Source of the DNA: Lewinellaceae bacterium
GTDB lineage: Bacteria; Bacteroidota; Bacteroidia; Chitinophagales; Saprospiraceae
Reading direction: 5' to 3'
DNA: 64,000 nt
Assembly (NCBI GenBank): GCA_020636155.1
Contig: JACJYM010000013.1
Coordinates: 18,267 to 82,266, forward strand
The notes beneath the pieces are model-generated. The model had not been told where the DNA came from, ran no database searches, and worked only from the letters and a program-made list of their open reading frames with translations. The position numbers were made by a program, and so were the translations under genes. Below, in pieces: positions 1-10,570 of the stretch. Within the stretch, counting starts at the first letter, position 1. Every line of letters begins with the position of its first letter.

Positions 1-2
1 TG

Positions 3-131
3 ACGGATAAGATTCTAAAAGATAAGGGAATAGAAGCTACCCTCGAATTGGCAAAATCAGACAATTCAAAAATCGTCGTCATTGGTGATGGTTCTAATGG
101 AGGGCTGCCACTAATCCTGAGTGGTAATTAA
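3..131 (+). CDS. C-terminal end of a prohibitin/SPFH-type protein (partial)
   Basis: An open frame enters from the left edge and stops at the TAA at 129-131, giving the last 42 residues of a protein. The visible part is a charged helix containing ATLELAKSDNSK, followed by KIVVIGDGSNGGLPLIL. This helix plus a short hydrophobic tail with a VIG...GLPLIL pattern resembles the C-terminus of Bacteroidota prohibitin/band-7 proteins, which form membrane-anchored ring scaffolds. The call rests on that short tail from memory of the family; the diagnostic SPFH domain lies outside the window. Confidence 0.5.
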   Translation, partial: TDKILKDKGIEATLELAKSDNSKIVVIGDGSNGGLPLILSGN

Positions 132-164
132 TTCTTTAGAAATCAGGAAGTTGAGTAGAATCTT

Positions 165-1661
165 ATGTTAGAATTAAAGATTGCATTTATAAGGCAATTA
201 TCAGCCAAAGTCAACAAAAGGACTTTGGCTGATTCTCAAAATGCTGTGCAGGATCAGCAGAAAATATTTAAAAAACTGATAAAATCAGCGAAAAACACCC
301 AGTTTGGTCATGACCATCAGTTTGACAACATACTCAATCACGCAGATTTTCAAAAATACGTACCAGTAAGAGACTATGAAGCATTAAAGCAATACATTGA
401 CCAAATAATTAATGGAAAGAGGCATGTATTGTGGAAGGGCAAACCCAAATATTTTGCTAAAACATCGGGTACGACATCGGGTGTAAAATATATTCCAATT
501 ACTAAAAAATCAATGCCTAGCCATATCAATACGGCGACTCGAGCTACGTTGAATTATGTATTTAGGAATAGGAGATTTGATCTTTTTTCGGGTAAAATAA
601 TCTTCTTGAGTGGCTCTCCTGTATTAGACAAAAAAGGCGGTATTTTGACCGGGAGATTGTCAGGTATCGTCAATCATGAGGTCCCGTCATGGTTGAGGTC
701 CAATCAGCTTCCTTCCTATGAAACCAACTGTATAGAGGATTGGGAAACCAAGTTGGATAAAATCGTCGAAGAGACAAAGAATGAAGATTTGAGAGTGATT
801 AGTGGAATACCACCGTGGGTACAGATGTATTTTGAACGCTTACTAGCTGCCACTGGTAAAAAGACGATCAAGGAGATTTTCCCTAATTTTCAACTCTTTA
901 TTCATGGCGGGGTCAATTACGAACCCTATCGCAAATCTCTCGAGTCTATGATGGGTGGAAATGTGGATACTTTAGAGACATTTCCGGCCTCTGAGGGTTT
1001 TATCGCTTACCAATCGGACGAGTCTGAGGGTTTACTCCTCAATACCAATGCAGGGATGTTTTTTGAATTTATACCCCTCAGCGATTATCACAATGCTGTC
1101 AAAAAAAGATTGACACTGGCAGAAGTCCAACTTAATGTGGATTATGCACTGGTCATCACCTCTGACGCGGGACTATGGGCTTATGACATTGGCGATTTGG
1201 TAAGGTTTGTGAGCCTAGACCCATTCAAAATCGTGGTGTCCGGTCGGGTCAAACACTTTATTTCTGCCTTTGGAGAACATGTTATCGGTAGTGAAGTGGA
1301 ACAAGCCATGCAAATTGCGACAAAGAAATATAATTTGAGTATTACAGAATTTACGGTGGCTCCGATGATAGAGGTAGGGGATGGACAATTGCCTTATCAT
1401 CAGTGGCTGGTAGAGACCGATGATGCCGACCTTGATATCAATGAACTAGAGGAAACACTCGACCATCAATTGCGAAAGCTCAATATTTATTACGATGACT
1501 TAAGAAGTGGGAATATTCTATCTCGATTAAAAATCACCATTCTACCTAAAGATAGTTTTGTGAATTACATGAAAAGCATTGGAAAATTAGGTGGACAGAA
1601 CAAAGTACCTAGATTAAGTAATAACCGTGAGTTGGCAGAAGCCGTATTATCCTTGGTGTAA
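165..1661 (+). CDS. GH3 auxin-responsive-promoter family acyl-adenylating enzyme
   Basis: The 498-residue product has the length and motif order of the GH3 family, adenylate-forming enzymes that join carboxylic acids to amino acids. Visible motifs are the P-loop-like ATP/AMP motif TSGTTSGVKYIPIT at about residues 100-113, a TFPASEGF motif near 273, and AYDIGDLVRF near 341. Plant members conjugate hormones. Bacteroidota carry this family widely but the substrate is unknown, so no specific reaction is assigned. It begins 33 nt after the preceding partial gene and could be co-transcribed with it. Confidence 0.85.
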   Translation: MLELKIAFIRQLSAKVNKRTLADSQNAVQDQQKIFKKLIKSAKNTQFGHDHQFDNILNHADFQKYVPVRDYEALKQYIDQIINGKRHVLWKGKPKYFAKTSGTTSGVKYIPITKKSMPSHINTATRATLNYVFRNRRFDLFSGKIIFLSGSPVLDKKGGILTGRLSGIVNHEVPSWLRSNQLPSYETNCIEDWETKLDKIVEETKNEDLRVISGIPPWVQMYFERLLAATGKKTIKEIFPNFQLFIHGGVNYEPYRKSLESMMGGNVDTLETFPASEGFIAYQSDESEGLLLNTNAGMFFEFIPLSDYHNAVKKRLTLAEVQLNVDYALVITSDAGLWAYDIGDLVRFVSLDPFKIVVSGRVKHFISAFGEHVIGSEVEQAMQIATKKYNLSITEFTVAPMIEVGDGQLPYHQWLVETDDADLDINELEETLDHQLRKLNIYYDDLRSGNILSRLKITILPKDSFVNYMKSIGKLGGQNKVPRLSNNRELAEAVLSLV

Positions 1662-1802
1662 TAGAATTGTGGGATAAAAATATATTGGCTTTTTATAGTT
1701 AAAAATTTTATTGGCAACAATTATTCCTCTAAATTTGGGCAATGATGGTGCTTTATAGATAGTGCCATAACACTTTTATTAATGTAATTAAACAATCAAG
1801 CA

Positions 1803-2156
1803 ATGGGACAATTAAAATACGATATTGATTATTATGAAATTTCAGTTGAACTAGCCAATTCGGATGAAGGGACCAGATCAAATCTTTATGCCATGATCAC
1901 ACTTTTTAGTGACGGAAAAAATGTGGCAGAATTGAGCTTTTTCAGAGATGATAGCTACACGGCCAAAAAATATATTTCTGGCCATCAATTAAATGTCAAT
2001 CTGAGAAGTGATAAGTATGCCGATACCGTTGATTTGTTAAGGAATGAAAAACCCATCAGATTGGTCGTTTGGTATGAAGGAGAATTAGAGCAAGCCCGAA
2101 GAATCGAAGCTCGATTGGCGACTGCAGAGCTTGAGCCAGTAGGAGAAGGAGAATAG
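1803..2156 (+). CDS. Conserved-looking small acidic protein of unknown function
   Basis: This ORF encodes 117 residues with no signal peptide or membrane segment. It is acidic at both ends (tail LEPVGEGE) and alternates beta-strand-like stretches (YYEISVELA, LYAMITLFSDG, PIRLVVWYEGE) with one helix-like stretch (EQARRIEARLATAE). I do not recognise the family. A good hairpin terminator starts 18 nt after the stop, so the gene ends its own transcript, and the ATG at 1803 lies at the end of an AT-rich leader. Codon use matches the neighbours and the frame is uninterrupted, so it is probably a real cytosolic protein. Confidence 0.7.
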   Translation: MGQLKYDIDYYEISVELANSDEGTRSNLYAMITLFSDGKNVAELSFFRDDSYTAKKYISGHQLNVNLRSDKYADTVDLLRNEKPIRLVVWYEGELEQARRIEARLATAELEPVGEGE

Positions 2157-2173
2157 AACATCAAAATAATTTG

Positions 2174-2223
2174 AGTTAATGGAAATGGTTTGGAAAACGG
2201 TTTCCATTGACTTTTTATTTTTC
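2174..2223 (+). terminator. Intrinsic terminator after the 117-residue gene
   Basis: A 12-bp stem (2174-2185 with 2201-2212, one G.T pair) encloses a 15-nt loop and is followed by CTTTTTATTTTT. It is oriented to end transcription of the gene at 1803-2156. Confidence 0.75.
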
Positions 2224-2359
2224 CCAAAAGGTATAACCTAAGTTAAGCTTGACCCCGAATTTTAAGAGGGTTTTGTTGGGTGATTTTTTAAAAATTTAAG
2301 CTAATTTTATCAAAATAGTCGTTAATTATTTATAATCTGAACCTAATAAAAATAAAACT

Positions 2360-2476
2360 GTGGTAAATGCATTAAGAAAAAAGTTATGTTTGGACACCTT
2401 TGAAGATTATTTATTGAGAAAACCTTATTATAAATTGATATCTGATGCTGATTTCCTAAGCATCATGGGCATGTAA
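2360..2476 (+). CDS. Possible 38-residue peptide upstream of the thioredoxin-like lipoproteins
   Basis: A GTG at 2360 opens a short frame ending at the TAA at 2474-2476, six bases before the next gene. The peptide contains NALRKKLCLDTFEDYLLRKP and ends in DADFLSIMGM. Its amphipathic, protein-like composition in otherwise AT-rich DNA is the only reason to list it. There is no clear ribosome-binding site, but Bacteroidota often lack one. It may be a leader peptide, a small cargo of the downstream thiol proteins, or chance. The rest of the gap (2224-2359) shows nothing recognisable. Confidence 0.25.
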   Translation: MVNALRKKLCLDTFEDYLLRKPYYKLISDADFLSIMGM

Positions 2477-2481
2477 TTGTA

Positions 2482-3354
2482 ATGTCTATTAATATGAAAT
2501 ATACCTTGATTTATTTGATGACAATGAGTATCATTTCATGTACAAATAAGTTGTCTCAAGGAATTTCGAATTCAGAAATCATAATTTTGAAAACCGCAGA
2601 AAGACCTTTCAGCCCATTTGGCTACGAAACGTTTGAGAGGTTAAAGCCTGATATCGTTACTTGGAATTTGCGAGCGGGTATTTATGAAAATGATGATTTG
2701 CGATTTAAGTTAGGAATTTTTGATAAGGATAAAAACGGAAAATATAATGACTGCGGTACGGATATACTATTTGTGAGTCAAGTTGATGATAAATATGTAC
2801 AATACAATCCTACAGTTTCCGCAAGTGCCTGTGTTCTAGAAAAAATGACGACTTTAAAATTCAATCAACAATACTATCAGATTCAAATTTGTGAAAAGGA
2901 TCGTCAGCTCAAGGTTACAAGATTAGATAGCGTGATTTTAATGCCAGAATTGGATTCATTTGACCAAATGCCTGATGTTGAAATCAAAACGGTTGAAGGA
3001 GAATATATTAACTTGAAGGATGTCGAATATGATAATATCCCGGTACTCCTTAATTTCTGGGCATCTTGGTGTCCACCATGCATTGATAAGTTTGAAACGT
3101 TTAAAAATATCGAAAAGTCAAAATTGAGGATTATCAATATTTCATCGGATGAAGATATTGATTGTTTGAGTGTTATCAATCAACTTGATGGTTCTGATGT
3201 TGGTTCATTTTATTTGTCAGACAAAGGAAAATTAAATAGATTGTTTAATCAAAATGGATATCCTTTTTTGGTTCTTTTTGAAAATGGGAAACCTATAAAT
3301 TACGATCAAGCAGCTCTTATTGAATTTTTAAAAAATGAAAATTTGACCAAATAA
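2482..3354 (+). CDS. TlpA/ResA-like thioredoxin-fold lipoprotein
   Basis: The 290-residue product starts with a lipoprotein signal (lipobox SIISC, Cys near residue 20), so it should be anchored in the cell envelope. A central beta-rich part contains DKDKNGKYNDCGTDILF at about residue 85, resembling a calcium-loop-like DxDxxGxxxDxGxD motif. The C-terminal third is a thioredoxin fold with active site NFWASWCPPC (about residues 190-199), typical of TlpA/ResA thiol-disulfide proteins that reduce or exchange disulfides outside the cytoplasm. The expected cis-Pro loop appears as NGYPFLVLF. It is followed 47 nt later by a related gene. Substrate unknown; an internal ATG at 2494 is an alternative start. 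Confidence 0.8.
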   Translation: MSINMKYTLIYLMTMSIISCTNKLSQGISNSEIIILKTAERPFSPFGYETFERLKPDIVTWNLRAGIYENDDLRFKLGIFDKDKNGKYNDCGTDILFVSQVDDKYVQYNPTVSASACVLEKMTTLKFNQQYYQIQICEKDRQLKVTRLDSVILMPELDSFDQMPDVEIKTVEGEYINLKDVEYDNIPVLLNFWASWCPPCIDKFETFKNIEKSKLRIINISSDEDIDCLSVINQLDGSDVGSFYLSDKGKLNRLFNQNGYPFLVLFENGKPINYDQAALIEFLKNENLTK

Positions 3355-3401
3355 ATATGATATTTACCAGCCATTACTAGATACTAAAAACACTGCCAAC
3401 C

Positions 3402-4313
3402 ATGATGAAACACAAATCATTAAGACTACTTGTTATTTTTTGTATTGGGATTTTAGTGTATTGTAAGCGGGATCATCAAGAATCAAAAATCATTGAAAAA
3501 TTTGACTATTTGAAAAATGAAATGACGGTACCGAAGGTGTATCATTTCAATGATAGTCTTGTGGTTATAAACTGGGATATCTCATCGGATACCAATCAAA
3601 CTTTTATATATACAAACGGTTCTAATCCTTACAAAAAAGTGAAAATAAAAAGAGCTAAGCTTCAACATTTGGACTTGAATGCCTCTGTCGCTTTCATTGA
3701 TTTCAATAATAATCATAGCTATAAGGATGTAGGTGTTGATCAAGTTTTTCATTTTTTCGGAGATCAAGATTCAATTAGATTGAATTTTTTGAATAAACAT
3801 TTGTCGCCCGTTCAAGACTCATTTTTAGATACTTTTTATCTTAACGATAAAATGGTTTTAATAGATTTTAGTAGCATTAACTCAGATCAAATTAGCTGTA
3901 TCGTTCAGTCAAGTGATTTTAGAAAAGCGGAAGTCATCACGAATATTAAATACCTTGAATTAGACGATAAGAGTAATGGGATTCTTAAGGAAGCGATGGA
4001 TAATAATGAATTTATTATTTTAGACTTGTGGTTTGTGCATTGTTCGGCCTGTTTGAGGGCCATGCCAAAGATGAATGATTTAAACGAAAAGAATACAGGT
4101 AAAATTAAGGTCATTGCTGTCAACGGGATCGATTCGAGTACCTTAGCAAATGATATTTTTAGTTCATTCGGATTCTCTCACTTGGAAAACATCTCAATAT
4201 CTAGACACGAACTTTCGAAGCTCGGAGATGATTCATGGGGATTTCCGAGATATATCTACGTTGCTAAAAATGGCGACATTTTGGATTTAAAATTTAATAT
4301 CAATTCTTTGTAA
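3402..4313 (+). CDS. Second thioredoxin-fold lipoprotein, diverged active site HCSAC
   Basis: This 303-residue protein shares the plan of its upstream neighbour: an N-terminal lipoprotein-type signal (GILVYC), a beta-rich middle with DFNNNHSYKDVGVDQVF at about residue 107, and a C-terminal thioredoxin domain. The CxxC site lies in LDLWFVHCSACLRAMPKM near residue 210, so the usual Trp before the first Cys is replaced by His. WGFPRYIYV supplies the cis-Pro region. The pair look like tandem, strongly diverged paralogues. The partner or substrate is not evident; a role in thiol exchange on the cell surface is inferred from family membership. Confidence 0.7.
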   Translation: MMKHKSLRLLVIFCIGILVYCKRDHQESKIIEKFDYLKNEMTVPKVYHFNDSLVVINWDISSDTNQTFIYTNGSNPYKKVKIKRAKLQHLDLNASVAFIDFNNNHSYKDVGVDQVFHFFGDQDSIRLNFLNKHLSPVQDSFLDTFYLNDKMVLIDFSSINSDQISCIVQSSDFRKAEVITNIKYLELDDKSNGILKEAMDNNEFIILDLWFVHCSACLRAMPKMNDLNEKNTGKIKVIAVNGIDSSTLANDIFSSFGFSHLENISISRHELSKLGDDSWGFPRYIYVAKNGDILDLKFNINSL

Positions 4314-4415
4314 TAGACAAAAGTGATATTATTTTATTCCTTGAAAGATGGTTATATTTGATACTGAATTGATTTTCAAAACTTTAGATAACTTAATCAA
4401 ATCTTTAATCAACTC

Positions 4416-5633
4416 ATGAAAACGTTCTACTTAATTTTTACACTTCTATTGTTACTATTTGCTTGCAAGGAGCAAAATGTTGAATTTAAGAGCAGTGATT
4501 TCGAGAAAATTGAATTTGGAAATGGTCTACCATATCATTTTTCCGCCTTCATTTTAGATACCATCCATCAGTTTCCGAATTATAAGGCGGCATGGGAATT
4601 TTCGAACATTGGTGATATTGTGCAAACACAAAAAATGTGGGACTTAGATAACTATCCTAAACAAGAGTTGGATTCCATTAATTTTAAGTATTTTAAGTCG
4701 TACTCACGGGTAGATGCATTGGAATACATCCTGGACAAGGCAAGGGATTCTAGAGTATTGATTATCAACGAGGCACACCATAAACCACAACATCGAGTTT
4801 TTACCACTTTACTTCTCCCAAGACTTAGAGAACTGGGTTATCGTCATATAGGTTTTGAGGCACTTAGTCGAAATTTTTCTATGGACTCGATTACGGAAAT
4901 AAACAGATTCCCCACTTTCAAGCAAGGTTTCTATATTCGTGAACCACAGTTTGGTAACCTTTTAAGAACCGCTTTTGAAAATAATTACCGTGTGTTTCCA
5001 TATGAAAGTGTGAGTGTAAGAACAAGCAGAGAAAGAGAAATCAATCAAGCCAAAAATATACAAGAATATATCGAGAAATATCCGGATGATAAATTTGTCA
5101 TTCATTGTGGTTTTGACCATGCGTATGAGGGAGAGATGGGTGGTAGTTGGGAAAAAGCCATGGCTGGTAGATTGACAGAATTTACCGGAATTGACCCTTT
5201 GACGATTGATCAAGTGAGATATTCGGAATGTAGTGAAAGGAAATTTGAAAATCCATTTTATCAAGTGACAGACAATATGTTTCCAAGTGTTTATGTGAAT
5301 GAAAATGATAAGGTTTTTATGGACTTAAAGGGTGAGTCAAGGTGTGATATTGCCGTTTTTCACCCAAGGAGCAAACAATTCATTAGACCCCAATGGTTAA
5401 CTTATGGAGACCGTAAAGAAGTTAAGATGTCATTTTTGGAGGCGGATATTGAATGCCCTTGTCTCGTATTCGCATATAAAGAAGGAGAAGAAATTGATGT
5501 TGCTGTACCTTACGATATTCAAGAAACTTTGGACAAAAAGGTGACGCTGATATTGGATACTTCTGCCTTTGAAATCGTGATTTGGAACGACGCAAATCAA
5601 GCCTTGAAAACTACTTTTAGAAGGTCAAATTGA
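4416..5633 (+). CDS. Lipoprotein with erythromycin-esterase/ChaN-like motifs
   Basis: The 405-residue product has a short lipoprotein signal (LLLLFAC, Cys17). A central domain contains VLIINEAHHKPQHR near residue 112, then HIGFEALS, FGNLLRTAFENNYRVFPYES and FVIHCGFDHAYEG. Spaced Glu/His residues after a hydrophobic strand resemble the EreA/ChaN/TIKI fold, which includes erythromycin esterases, haem-binding ChaN and metalloproteases. The C-terminal 120 residues look like a separate beta-rich domain. No resistance function is claimed, because close relatives are mostly uncharacterised. It is the third lipoprotein gene in a row, with about 100 nt spacing. Confidence 0.55.
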   Translation: MKTFYLIFTLLLLLFACKEQNVEFKSSDFEKIEFGNGLPYHFSAFILDTIHQFPNYKAAWEFSNIGDIVQTQKMWDLDNYPKQELDSINFKYFKSYSRVDALEYILDKARDSRVLIINEAHHKPQHRVFTTLLLPRLRELGYRHIGFEALSRNFSMDSITEINRFPTFKQGFYIREPQFGNLLRTAFENNYRVFPYESVSVRTSREREINQAKNIQEYIEKYPDDKFVIHCGFDHAYEGEMGGSWEKAMAGRLTEFTGIDPLTIDQVRYSECSERKFENPFYQVTDNMFPSVYVNENDKVFMDLKGESRCDIAVFHPRSKQFIRPQWLTYGDRKEVKMSFLEADIECPCLVFAYKEGEEIDVAVPYDIQETLDKKVTLILDTSAFEIVIWNDANQALKTTFRRSN

Positions 5634-5855
5634 GAATATTTTACGGATTTGTTAGCTTTACGATCCTAATTTTATATGATATTTTCAATTTGTATTGGGC
5701 AAAACAAAAACCCCCTATTTTTTAATAATTCTCATTTTACACATCACATTTTATAGTCATATATAAATTATAAATTTTTTCCAAAATATGTAAAGTATTG
5801 TACCATTAAGCACGATATTTGCACCCAAATTTTAAACATTACAGTTTCGTCAATC

Positions 5856-8582
5856 ATGAAAGATTATTCGTACGTATTTAATGCACATCCTTCATACATA
5901 GAAAAAATATATTCTGACTACAAGGTGGATCCAGCTGCCGTAGAAGATGGGTGGAGGCTCTTTTTCGAAGGATTTGATTTCGCATCTAATGGCAATGGAG
6001 AGATGGCACCGGCCGGCATCGAGGAGTCAATGGGCAATTCGACCAAAGAGTTCGGTGTATTATCGATCATTCATGGTTTTCGTACTCGAGGGCATTTGCT
6101 TTCGACCACCAATCCCATCAGACAACGTAAGTTTAGGGCTCCACATTTGGATTTGGCAGATTATGGATTGACAGATGAGGATTTGGGAAAAGTGTTTGTT
6201 GCGGGAGAAGAGATTGGCTTGCGTAATGCCACACTTCAGCAAATATTGGATAAACTACACTTAATCTATGCCGGTCACATTGGGTTTGAATACAGTTATA
6301 TTGAGAATCGCGAAAGACGTATGTGGCTAAGAGATAAAATAGAATCAAGAGATTTAAACTCTGATTTTGGACTAGATACCAAAACAAAAAAGAGAATTCT
6401 AGAAAAATTGAATGGTGCGGTGGTCTTTGAAAAATTCCTGCATACAAAATACATCGGACAAAAGCGATTCTCACTCGAAGGTGGTGAATCTACTATTCCA
6501 GCTCTTGATGCCATCATCCAATCAGCTGCCAGTGATGGGGTAGAAGAAGTGGTACTGGGTATGGCACACAGGGGTCGACTCAATGTATTGGCCAATATCA
6601 TGGGCAAAACTTATGAAAATATTTTCAATGAATTTGAAGGGACGGCAGTTCCAGATTTGAGTTTTGGTGATGGCGATGTCAAGTATCACTTAGGATACAG
6701 CAGTCAAGTGACAACGGAAGATGGAAAAATCATTCATCTCAAATTGGCTCCTAACCCATCGCATTTGGAAGCAGTCAATCCCGTAGTCGAGGGATTTTCG
6801 AGAGCAAAAGCAGATATCTTGTATGCTTCGGATTATGACAAAATTCTGCCTATACTCATACATGGCGATGCCTCCATCGCGGGTCAAGGAGTGGTCTATG
6901 AGACCGTGCAGATGAGTAAATTAGAAGGATACTATACAGGGGGAACCGTACATTTTGTGATAAATAATCAGATAGGTTTTACCACCAATTTTGATGATGC
7001 CCGCTCGGCCACCTATTGCACCGGGGTGGCAAGTATGGTGCAAGCACCAGTCTTCCATGTGAATGGCGATGACCCAGAAGCGGTGATATGGGCGGTTAGA
7101 ACAGCGATGGAATACAGACAGAAATTCAACAACGATGTATTCATCGATATGGTCTGTTACAGAAGACATGGTCACAATGAGGGGGATGATCCGAAATTTA
7201 CACAGCCCGATTTGTACGAAAAAATAAACAGTCATCCGGACCCAAGAGAGGTTTATGCCAATCGATTGACAGAAAGAGGGGATTTGGACAAGAAAATAGC
7301 CACAGACCTAGAAGAAAAATTCTGGAATGACCTTCAACAACGGTTAGATTTGGTCAAGGAAAAATCATTGCCCTATTCATATCAAGAGCCTGAGCAAGCT
7401 TGGAGAAAGTTGACAAAAACCTATGACCCGAATGATTTCAGAAAGGGGATAGCAACAGGGATTTCAAAGAAAAATATTGATTTGATATTAAAGCATTTGA
7501 TGACACTACCTGAGGGTTTTCATCCACTTCCGAAAATTAGCCGCTTGCAAAAATCTAAACAGGCACTATTGGATGAAGGGGTTGTGGACTGGGCTTTTGG
7601 GGAGTTATCTGCTTACGGCTCCATCCTGCTGGAAGGTAAAAATGTGAGAATGAGTGGTCAGGATGTGAAGAGAGGCACATTCTCGCATAGGCATGCGGTG
7701 TTTTTTGATGATCAATCAAATGAAGAATATAACCGACTCAATACCATGACGATCGAGCAGGGTAAGTTTATGATTTATAACTCCTTGCTCTCAGAGTTTG
7801 CAGTATTGGGTTTTGAATATGGTTATTCGCTGTCATCACCTGATAATCTGGTGATTTGGGAAGCTCAATTTGGTGATTTTTATAATGGTGCTCAGACCAT
7901 TGTAGATCAATTTATCTCAGCAGGAGAAAGTAAGTGGCAGCGTATGTCCGGTATTGTGATGTTGCTACCTCATGGAATGGAAGGCCAAGGGCCAGAGCAT
8001 TCTTCTGCTAGATTGGAAAGGTTTCTACAGATGTGTGCAGAGTTCAATATGGTGGTCACGAATATTACGACCCCTGCTAATTTCTTCCATGCCTTACGCC
8101 GACAATTGGCATGGCCATTTAGAAAGCCATTGATTAATATGTCTCCCAAATCATTGTTGAGACATCCTAAGTGTATCAGCAAAATTGCTGATCTGACGGG
8201 GAAAACCAGTTTTCAGCCGATCATCGTGGATGATGTAAAAAAAGCAAGAAAAATTATATTCTGTAGTGGAAAGATTTATTACGACCTTGAGGAATATAAA
8301 TTGGCTAATAACGTAGACGATGTAGCAATAGTTAGGGTAGAGCAATTGTATCCATTGCCAGAAGCAGAAATAGAGGCACAGATTAAAAAGCATCCAAAGG
8401 CAAAATTATTGTGGGTACAAGAGGAACCTTCTAACATGGGTGCATGGTGGTATCTCATGCGATATTTTCGAAATAGCCCATTGGAATTGATATCTAGAAA
8501 GGCCAGTGCATCACCTGCGACAGGATTTAAGAAAGTTCACGATGAGCAGCAAGCCAATATTGTAAAACAGGCCTTTTCGTAA
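5856..8582 (+). CDS. sucA: 2-oxoglutarate dehydrogenase E1 component
   Basis: This 908-residue protein is the thiamine-diphosphate-dependent E1 subunit of the 2-oxoglutarate dehydrogenase complex, which decarboxylates 2-oxoglutarate and passes the succinyl group to the E2 lipoyl domain in the TCA cycle. The N-terminal SYVFNAHPSYIEKIY segment is the E2-binding tail. VVLGMAHRGRLNVLAN, HGDASIAGQGVVYETVQMSK and FVINNQIGFTT are E1 signatures, and the C-terminal transketolase half has HGMEGQGPEHSSARLERFLQ. Length is normal for the family. sucB is not adjacent. A degenerate TAnnTTTG-like element (GATATTTG at 5816-5823) may be its promoter. The stop codon directly abuts the stop of the convergent kinase gene. 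Confidence 0.97.
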   Translation: MKDYSYVFNAHPSYIEKIYSDYKVDPAAVEDGWRLFFEGFDFASNGNGEMAPAGIEESMGNSTKEFGVLSIIHGFRTRGHLLSTTNPIRQRKFRAPHLDLADYGLTDEDLGKVFVAGEEIGLRNATLQQILDKLHLIYAGHIGFEYSYIENRERRMWLRDKIESRDLNSDFGLDTKTKKRILEKLNGAVVFEKFLHTKYIGQKRFSLEGGESTIPALDAIIQSAASDGVEEVVLGMAHRGRLNVLANIMGKTYENIFNEFEGTAVPDLSFGDGDVKYHLGYSSQVTTEDGKIIHLKLAPNPSHLEAVNPVVEGFSRAKADILYASDYDKILPILIHGDASIAGQGVVYETVQMSKLEGYYTGGTVHFVINNQIGFTTNFDDARSATYCTGVASMVQAPVFHVNGDDPEAVIWAVRTAMEYRQKFNNDVFIDMVCYRRHGHNEGDDPKFTQPDLYEKINSHPDPREVYANRLTERGDLDKKIATDLEEKFWNDLQQRLDLVKEKSLPYSYQEPEQAWRKLTKTYDPNDFRKGIATGISKKNIDLILKHLMTLPEGFHPLPKISRLQKSKQALLDEGVVDWAFGELSAYGSILLEGKNVRMSGQDVKRGTFSHRHAVFFDDQSNEEYNRLNTMTIEQGKFMIYNSLLSEFAVLGFEYGYSLSSPDNLVIWEAQFGDFYNGAQTIVDQFISAGESKWQRMSGIVMLLPHGMEGQGPEHSSARLERFLQMCAEFNMVVTNITTPANFFHALRRQLAWPFRKPLINMSPKSLLRHPKCISKIADLTGKTSFQPIIVDDVKKARKIIFCSGKIYYDLEEYKLANNVDDVAIVRVEQLYPLPEAEIEAQIKKHPKAKLLWVQEEPSNMGAWWYLMRYFRNSPLELISRKASASPATGFKKVHDEQQANIVKQAFS

Positions 8583-9746
<1,164 letters not shown>

Positions 9747-9891
9747 GAATAACAATAATCAATTAATAAATCACACTACTATTTTTGAATTGAATTTCAT
9801 TTTAGTGATGTAAGTGCTTTAGACGCAATTATAGTGGAAATATTGCTCAAAAAATAGGCTTTTTTAGTTTCTTTGGGTTTAAATTAATACA

Positions 9892-10533
9892 ATGTCTGAG
9901 CAAAGGGGTAAATTCATAGTTTTTGAAGGAATTGACGGCTCTGGTAAGTCCACGGTGAGTGCAGCCATTCATGCATGGATGTTGTCCCTAGATGAGCCTG
10001 TGCATAAAACTTTTGAACCCACTGATGGTCCCATCGGGTCGGTTATAAGAAATGTTCTGAAACACAGAATCGTTGCCGATGAGAAGACCATCGGTGCCAT
10101 GTTTGTCGCGGATAGATTGGATCATATTCTCAATAATGAGAATGGCATGCTAAAATATCTCAATCAAGGGACACACGTAATATGCGACCGTTATTATTAT
10201 TCATCCTATGCCTATCATGTCCCCTATTTGAGTTTGGATTATGTGATTAAGGCGAATAGTGTGTGTGCCGATTTACTCAGGCCAGATTTGGTCATATATC
10301 TCAAGATTACTCCTGAAATCAGTATGGATAGAATCGGAAAAAATAGGAGTTCGTCCGATTTGTTTGAAACCAAGGAAAGAATTACACAAGTATTTAATAA
10401 TTATGAAAAGGCGATAGCTAGAGAAGGACATTCGGATAATGTCAAAATCGTTGATGCTTCCAAGCCACTGGAAGAAGTCCTCGATGAAGTTAAAATTCTC
10501 ATTCAAAATGAATCAATGATGTTAAATAAATAA
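9892..10533 (+). CDS. tmk: Thymidylate kinase
   Basis: The 213-residue protein phosphorylates dTMP to dTDP in the cytosol for DNA synthesis. The Walker A motif FEGIDGSGKST (residues 10-20) and the DRYYYSSYAYHVPYL motif (about residues 100-114, the DRx substrate/LID-side signature) are diagnostic, and the length is standard. The gene is divergent from the histidine kinase across a 145-nt spacer and lies 37 nt upstream of kynU, with which it may be co-transcribed. Confidence 0.93.
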   Translation: MSEQRGKFIVFEGIDGSGKSTVSAAIHAWMLSLDEPVHKTFEPTDGPIGSVIRNVLKHRIVADEKTIGAMFVADRLDHILNNENGMLKYLNQGTHVICDRYYYSSYAYHVPYLSLDYVIKANSVCADLLRPDLVIYLKITPEISMDRIGKNRSSSDLFETKERITQVFNNYEKAIAREGHSDNVKIVDASKPLEEVLDEVKILIQNESMMLNK

Positions 10534-10570
10534 TTGTATATCAATTAATAATAAATATTAAAATATTATA

